A DNA stretch of 20,559 nucleotides from Ardenticatenales bacterium (GTDB lineage Bacteria; Chloroflexota; Anaerolineae; Ardenticatenales; Ardenticatenaceae): contig JACCSL010000263.1 in the NCBI GenBank assembly GCA_013812995.1, positions 1-20,559 on the forward strand, in the 5' to 3' direction. The notes beneath the pieces are model-generated. The model worked only from the letters and a program-made list of their open reading frames with translations, ran no database searches and was not told the DNA's origin. The position numbers and the translations under genes are program-made. Each line of letters opens with the position of its first letter. The first letter of the stretch is position 1. This document shows, piece by piece, positions 15,912 to 20,559 of the stretch.

Positions 15912-18160
15912 CCAATGCTCTCCTGTAGTTGCAGCCACGCGGCATCCTCGTCACAGATGGGGCGTGGAAGTGCTAGGCGCTCAATAATTTGCTCCGCATG
16001 GTTCCGTAACTTGTACGCTTGCTCTATATGACCCAGATACCATTCGTACGTCGCTAGAATCACATAGACCTCGGCATAATCGGTCTGATCCGTGAGATGG
16101 CGCAGGACATCGTAGAGAATCTCGCAGGCTTCGGCATAGTTTCCCTGATGCCCGATTCCAATGCCCAGATTCCCCTGAAGAATCGCCTGCCATTCCCGCG
16201 CCCCGCGTACCTGCTCTCTCTGTTTCGCTAGCATGTCCAGCCCTGTTCGATAGCAGAGTGCGGCGTCTGCGAAGCGTTTTTCCTTCAGATATAGATTGCC
16301 CAGGATATTGAAGCAGGTGAGCACGCGTCTCCACCGGCTGTACTGCTGAAAGAGATCCAGTGCCTGCTGGATGGTGCCAACCAGACGCTCAAATGGCCAA
16401 TCGCCTCGGATACGCGCGACACGCGCCTGTGTCAGCCACAGTTCCGCCTCTAGCATCTCGCTTTTCACGGGGAGGGCAAACCTCTGCATTCGCTCCAGCA
16501 GTGCTTCCATTCGGCTTAAATCTTCGCGCTCCCTGGCGATGCGGAGTAAGGAGCGCATCGCCGCGATAAAGGCCCCTACCTCCTCCTGCACTTCGGCCCA
16601 GTCCACCACCCGCTCGGCGATGTCCGACAGAGGCACCCAGTATCCGATACCGAAGAGAAACAAGCGTACCTGGCAAAACAGTTTGGCAGCATTGTCCATC
16701 TGCCCCGTGGTTATCAGCCATTTGATGACCTTGAGCAGGGTGTCCGCCTCGGTTTGGAACGCTGAAAAGTGCGCCGGTTCTTCCAACTTTTCAGCAATGT
16801 GCTGATACCATGCTAGCCACCGCTCGCGCGTGGCCTGCTCGAAGTCTGGGGTGGTATCGAGTTCATCTCGGGCACGAATCCGCGTCAGGGGGTCTAGGCT
16901 GAAGCGGTCGTCGTTGCGCGTGATGAGCGAGAGCACTTCCAACTCGCTGAGGCCCTCATCCCGACCCAGGATGTCGTTCTCGAAGCCTGCCACATAGCCC
17001 AGGGCGTGGCGCGAGCTATCTGTGGCAAACAGGGCGAGTGCCATGAACAGACGGTGTGCGTCCCCACTCCGAATGAGGGCGATGCTGTGCTCATAGCAAA
17101 AGGCGTAGAGATCGTTGGTTGGGTCTCCGAGCTGGCGCAGTTCCGCCTCAATGTGACTACCCCGCCAGGCCATGCGCCCGATGGTACGCACGATAGCGAG
17201 CGGTAGCCCTCCTGTACGGCGTAGCAGTCGCTCGGCCTGCTCCTCGGCAAGACGTAGGGTGTGGCGACGGCACTCGTTGTCAATCAGGTCACGGGCCGCG
17301 CTGGCCTGGAGTGCCTGAAGATGGATGGGTACGGCCACATCGATACGGTGGCGCGTGGTAACGATGGCCTTGCTGGGCGAGGGCAATTCTCGCAGGAAGA
17401 CAAGCAGCGTAGGGTCATCGATATCCTCCAGGTTGTCCACAATGAGAAGCACACGCCGCTCAGCCAGGGTGCGGGCGACGATGACCTCCTGCTCGGCACG
17501 GCCTACAACACGGGTGATAGCAGGCAGGTCCAGTACCTCCGCCAGCGCACGGTAGAGTCCGTCCAAGTCTCTGAAGGTGGGTCGGCGCGGGGTGAGACCG
17601 GCTGGGAGTAGCTCAGCCTGCTTCGCTGTCATCCAAACAATGGCCGTAAAGCGCTCTCCGACCGGTAGTGTGTCGCCTTCCAGATAGCGATGGGCGCATT
17701 CTAGTGCCAGAGCACTCTTCCCCACGCCCGCAAGCCCGCTCAGACAGACGACGCCCAGACGATGGTCGGCGGAGAGGTAGCGATGCAGGTCAGCCAGCTC
17801 CTGCTCCCGCCCCACAAGGTGCTCGTGGAGGCGGCGTGGCAGGTTGTGACGAAGTATCGGAGCCTCCGGTAGTGGTATGGTGCCAGGGCAAAGCTCCTCC
17901 ACAAGAGCCTGCCAGTCGTAGTGGTGTGCCTGCTTGAGAAAGTGGATGAGCCACGTTCGGTCCATGGCACCACGCTGCATACAGGTACGTGCCAGGGCCT
18001 CGACCCGCTCGGGGTCCGGCACGGCCCCACGCCGCCAGCGCTCAATGGCCCAGCGCGTGATACCAAACTTATACCCCAACTCATCCTCCAGGGCGAGCAG
18101 CGCCTTGTTCTCTCGCGCCGCGATACTGCGCAGTCCCTGGCTCAGTAGGTCACCGAACAT
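15908..18160 (-). CDS. STAND (NB-ARC-like) ATPase regulator with N-terminal HTH-like segment
   Basis: The 750-residue product has a helical N-terminal segment (about 20-75, FGITRWAIERWRRGAVP) resembling an XRE/HTH-type DNA-binding fold. A STAND ATPase core follows: Walker A GLAGVGKSA (142-150), Walker B VLLIVDNLED (237-246), KAIVTTRHR (264-272) and GGLPLAI (317-323). The C-terminal half (about 460-750) is helical with TPR-like repeats (FNILGNLYLKEKRFADAALCYRTGL and similar). STAND proteins are ligand-triggered switches that oligomerise when ATP-bound. With a DNA-binding head this is most likely a transcription regulator, and an immune-type sensor is the alternative. No nuclease or protease effector domain is seen. 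The start is firm, with GGAGAGGG just before the ATG at 18160. It is divergent from the beta-helix gene and shares a symmetric promoter region with it, so autoregulation is plausible. Confidence 0.87.
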   Translation of the reverse strand: MFGDLLSQGLRSIAARENKALLALEDELGYKFGITRWAIERWRRGAVPDPERVEALARTCMQRGAMDRTWLIHFLKQAHHYDWQALVEELCPGTIPLPEAPILRHNLPRRLHEHLVGREQELADLHRYLSADHRLGVVCLSGLAGVGKSALALECAHRYLEGDTLPVGERFTAIVWMTAKQAELLPAGLTPRRPTFRDLDGLYRALAEVLDLPAITRVVGRAEQEVIVARTLAERRVLLIVDNLEDIDDPTLLVFLRELPSPSKAIVTTRHRIDVAVPIHLQALQASAARDLIDNECRRHTLRLAEEQAERLLRRTGGLPLAIVRTIGRMAWRGSHIEAELRQLGDPTNDLYAFCYEHSIALIRSGDAHRLFMALALFATDSSRHALGYVAGFENDILGRDEGLSELEVLSLITRNDDRFSLDPLTRIRARDELDTTPDFEQATRERWLAWYQHIAEKLEEPAHFSAFQTEADTLLKVIKWLITTGQMDNAAKLFCQVRLFLFGIGYWVPLSDIAERVVDWAEVQEEVGAFIAAMRSLLRIAREREDLSRMEALLERMQRFALPVKSEMLEAELWLTQARVARIRGDWPFERLVGTIQQALDLFQQYSRWRRVLTCFNILGNLYLKEKRFADAALCYRTGLDMLAKQREQVRGAREWQAILQGNLGIGIGHQGNYAEACEILYDVLRHLTDQTDYAEVYVILATYEWYLGHIEQAYKLRNHAEQIIERLALPRPICDEDAAWLQLQESIG

Positions 18161-18198
18161 TTCCCTCTCCTATGCGCTTCACGCAGTTGATTTAACCT

Positions 18199-18256
18199 TT
18201 TGATTATACCAGAGGAGGGGTCTTCCTGGCACCATCCCTCCTCTGATATAATCAAA
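18199..18256. promoter_or_regulatory. Inverted repeat with two divergent extended -10 promoters
   Basis: A 21-bp arm at 18199-18219 is repeated in inverted form at 18236-18256 with one mismatch; the shared core reads CAGAGGAGGG. The spacer is 16 bp. Each arm carries TATAAT preceded by TGn. The plus-strand copy (18247-18252) drives the beta-helix gene and the minus-strand copy (18208-18203) the STAND gene. The -35 positions of both promoters fall in the shared spacer and would overlap. Neither matches TTGACA well, as expected for extended -10 promoters or activator-dependent ones. The arms could be two half-sites or two sites for one regulator. Confidence 0.75.
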
Positions 18257-18305
18257 CATGTTCCCGTCTGACGTTTTCAAGACAGAGAGCAAAGGAGCCT
18301 GGGTT

Positions 18306-19817
18306 ATGAAAGCACGTCTGATCCGTTTTTCCCGCCGCTGGCCTCTGGTAGTGCTGGTCATGGTATTGGCACTGAGCCTAAGTTGCTCGCTCGTTGTGAG
18401 AGCGCAGGAGCCTGATCCCGACGGGGTCACTAGCCCGCTTGCCCCCTTGGGCACAAGTTTTAGTTATCAGGGACAGGTCAAGAAAAATGGTAGTCCCTTT
18501 CAGGGCACTTGTGACTTCCAATTCACTCTTTTCACAGCCTCGTCGTTCGGGTCACAGATTGGTACCATCCAGAGCATCAGTAACGTTCCTGTTGCCAGCG
18601 GGCTCTTCACGGTGAATCTGAACTTCGGGAGTGGGGTCTTCACGGGAGAGGCGCGATTCCTCCAGATTGCCCTGCGCTGCCCGGCAGCGACGGGTTCTTT
18701 CGAGACGTTGACCACGCGCCAGCCGCTCAACGCCACGCCCTATGCGCTCTTTGCGCTCGGAGTGAAGTCACCGCAAAACACTGTTGTGGTTGCTAAAAGC
18801 GGGGGCGATTTTACCTCTCTTGGGCAAGTCGTGACGGCTCTCAAGACGGGGAAGATCCCTTCTCCATTGCCTACGAGTCCGCTTCATATCTGGATTGCGC
18901 CTGGACTGTACACCGAGGTGATAGACTTACAGCAACTCTCCTTTATCCACATCCAAGGGGCTGGGCCGGATGCGACCATCCTTACCAGCGCGGCCAGTGG
19001 TACAACCTTACCGCCGATTCAGACGAATCCGACTGGCCCCACGGTGTTGATCCGGGCCAGTAGTGGTATTCGTATCAGTGATCTGACGGTGGTCAACACT
19101 GGGACGGGTACTTTCAGCTACGGTATCGGGGTCACCAATATGGTGTTGCGGGGCCTGACTGTGGAGACAGTAGATCCCTTCACCCCTCTGGCTCCAACTG
19201 CAACCTTTCAGGCGGATGTGATCCTCGATAATGTGGAAGTTGATGTCAAAGGTATCGCCGGGGAGCAGCACATGGGGATTTATCTCAATAGCACGCCGCC
19301 TGTTCTTGTGCGTAACTCTACCATCAATGTGACGGGAGCGATCTCGACCACAAATGTCGGTATCGCGATTGACCGCAGTACTAGCCCGCCCGTGGTCCCT
19401 CAGGGCATCACCAGTGCGCCTCTGATCCGAGACAATCTCATCTATGTCGAAGGGGGCACAAATAGCCGCACGATTCGTCTCTTTAGCAGTGATATTAACC
19501 TGACCAACGCTGTCACGTTACTACCCAAGATTATCAATACCCAGCTTGGCGGGGGGCCTATCAGCAGCGAAATCAGCAACGCTGGCACCACCTGCACTAT
19601 CGACATTCACAATTCGCAGATTACGGGTGTGCCGGGCGGCCCGGATATCCAGCAGGAGGGCCTCTGCAATATTCGGGTGGCTGGTTCGCAGCTAGCATCT
19701 GGTGGTGTTCTGGACCTCACGGGGTCAGCCAATCCGGGAACGGTGCGCTGCACCTTTGTCTATCGGGCGGACTATAGCGGGGAAACAAACGCCTGCCCCA
19801 CCATCTTTGTGCCTTGA
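18306..19817 (+). CDS. Secreted right-handed beta-helix (pectate-lyase-like) surface protein
   Basis: The product is 503 residues. It has an Arg-rich n-region and a signal peptide (LVVLVMVLALSLSC), with likely cleavage after VRA at about 33. Residues 52-150 form a beta-domain often seen at the head of bacterial surface proteins (FSYQGQVKKNGSPFQGTCDF, SGLFTVNLNFG, LQIALRC, TRQPLNATPYALFA). The remainder begins VVAKSGGDFTSLGQVV and IAPGLYTEVIDL, the start of a pectinesterase-like parallel beta-helix, with short Asn/Ile-rich coils to the end. No pectinesterase catalytic residues could be assigned, so activity is uncertain. The frame opens at 18258, but that ATG would be leaderless at the predicted transcript start. 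The ATG at 18306 has AAGGAG 8 nt upstream and gives the signal peptide. A second surface gene follows after 20 bp. Confidence 0.8.
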   Translation: MKARLIRFSRRWPLVVLVMVLALSLSCSLVVRAQEPDPDGVTSPLAPLGTSFSYQGQVKKNGSPFQGTCDFQFTLFTASSFGSQIGTIQSISNVPVASGLFTVNLNFGSGVFTGEARFLQIALRCPAATGSFETLTTRQPLNATPYALFALGVKSPQNTVVVAKSGGDFTSLGQVVTALKTGKIPSPLPTSPLHIWIAPGLYTEVIDLQQLSFIHIQGAGPDATILTSAASGTTLPPIQTNPTGPTVLIRASSGIRISDLTVVNTGTGTFSYGIGVTNMVLRGLTVETVDPFTPLAPTATFQADVILDNVEVDVKGIAGEQHMGIYLNSTPPVLVRNSTINVTGAISTTNVGIAIDRSTSPPVVPQGITSAPLIRDNLIYVEGGTNSRTIRLFSSDINLTNAVTLLPKIINTQLGGGPISSEISNAGTTCTIDIHNSQITGVPGGPDIQQEGLCNIRVAGSQLASGGVLDLTGSANPGTVRCTFVYRADYSGETNACPTIFVP

Positions 19818-19837
19818 CTCAGGGAGGAGCGGCGTCC

Positions 19838-20559
19838 ATGAGATATGCAACAACATTCTTGCTCTGGCTGGGTATGGCACTCCTGGCTCTGACAGTGGGA
19901 TTGAGTCTACGATGGTCTGCCCCAGTGTCGTTTGGGTTCTCCAACCGGATGCAGATAGTGACCAGTACTGTTGTGCCTACGCGAACTCCTACTCCACTTC
20001 CCTCCACGGTTTCCTGGTTTACGGTCGATGGAGGAAGTGTCACGCAGGCCCAGAGCCGCACCTACCAGGTCAGTGGAACTGTTGGGCAGCCCGAGGCGGG
20101 CACAGCAAACAGTTCTGGCTATGAGGTGACAGGGGGCTTCTGGCCGGCGGTCAATGCCGTGGGCGTCAATGAGTTGACACCTAATAGTGGGGGCAGCGAG
20201 GTCGGGCTCATAACCACCTTCGTTCTGACCTGGACACACCCGGTACGCTGGCGGGCGCTTGAGACCCTGGAGCTACGCCTGCGCGATGCGCAGGGCGTGG
20301 CCCTGTGGGTGCGATTCACGGAGGGGGTAACGAGCACCGGGAGTATGACGAGCACGCTGGGCTACTTCAGCCTGTTGGATGAGATGGGTCAGGTGGTAGC
20401 GTCCGGTCTCCCCGGGCAGCCGTTGGTGCTGGAGACAGAAAGTGCCGCGCTCCATCTGGCGGAGAGTACGGTCAGCGGCACGGGGGCCGAGGGGCCTGCG
20501 GTCACCGTTGGCTTTACCGTCAGCTTCAAGCCGCCCGCCAACAACCGGCGCTATATCAT
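19838..20559 (+). CDS. Secreted or anchored surface protein, N-terminal part (runs off right edge)
   Basis: The plus-strand frame is open from ATG 19838 to the edge (240 codons plus 2 nt). It begins MRYATTFLLWLGMALLALTV, a signal peptide or membrane anchor. A short Thr/Pro linker (PTRTPTPLPS, about 48-57) leads to SWFTVDGGSVTQAQSRTYQV and GTVGQPEAGTANSSGYEVTGGFWP (split here by a few residues), a motif common in secreted proteins of environmental bacteria that often carry repeats or a sorting region. The rest up to the edge is beta-rich and unrecognised. The ribosome site GGGAGGAG 9 nt before the ATG is strong. The 20-bp spacing from the beta-helix gene indicates one transcript from the symmetric promoter. 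The function is unknown. Confidence 0.8.
   Translation, partial: MRYATTFLLWLGMALLALTVGLSLRWSAPVSFGFSNRMQIVTSTVVPTRTPTPLPSTVSWFTVDGGSVTQAQSRTYQVSGTVGQPEAGTANSSGYEVTGGFWPAVNAVGVNELTPNSGGSEVGLITTFVLTWTHPVRWRALETLELRLRDAQGVALWVRFTEGVTSTGSMTSTLGYFSLLDEMGQVVASGLPGQPLVLETESAALHLAESTVSGTGAEGPAVTVGFTVSFKPPANNRRYI

Noticed and set aside
18258-18305. Leaderless start of the beta-helix protein at 18258
   Set aside because: It would put 16 polar residues before the signal peptide; the ATG at 18306 has a clear AAGGAG.

Overview
The window looks like a chromosomal segment of a free-living, GC-rich bacterium, most likely of the phylum Chloroflexota. This is inferred from the content and not proven. The clues are long cytoplasmic multi-domain regulators (a soluble-adenylyl-cyclase-like protein and a STAND ATPase), secreted proteins with Pro/Thr-rich linkers and SH3-like domains, and a HEARO/IsrB element with no transposase of its own. 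I see no tRNA, rRNA, CRISPR array, phage gene or conjugation gene.

Layout. Positions 1-282 (minus) hold the start of a secreted subtilisin-like protease that runs off the left edge. uvrA fills 507-3527 (minus) and carries an unusual acidic Trp/Glu tail. A cold-shock protein gene (3812-4051, minus) follows, with a strong terminator and octamer repeats on its downstream side. A membrane-anchored SH3-like protein is divergent from it (4219-4830, plus). Next comes a 1340-residue protein with two cyclase domains, an AAA-type ATPase and TPRs (4944-8966), arranged like the bicarbonate-responsive soluble adenylyl cyclases.

Region 9082-15044 is a two-component to c-di-GMP module on the plus strand: a PAS-GAF-PAS histidine kinase, an Rcp1-like single-domain response regulator, and a REC-PAS-GGDEF-EAL protein. 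Between the kinase and the response regulator sits a complete-looking IsrB (OMEGA, RNA-guided, HNH-less IscB relative) element. It has a left-end hairpin that overlaps the kinase stop codon, a structured roughly 200-nt leader that should be the omega RNA (HEARO RNA), the IsrB ORF, and a right-end hairpin just before the response regulator's ribosome site. The element appears to have landed in a stop/start junction of an operon without destroying either gene.

Region 15240-20559 holds a secreted SH3-like protein, a convergent STAND (NB-ARC-type) regulator with an N-terminal HTH-like segment, and, divergent from that, a secreted beta-helix protein followed closely by another surface protein that runs off the right edge. 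The STAND and beta-helix genes diverge from a near-perfect 21-bp inverted repeat in which each arm carries its own extended -10 promoter. This is the cleanest regulatory structure in the window.

Nothing here proves a new defence system. The items most worth following are the IsrB element and its insertion point, the sAC-like cyclase with its split active site, and the symmetric divergent promoter next to the STAND gene.
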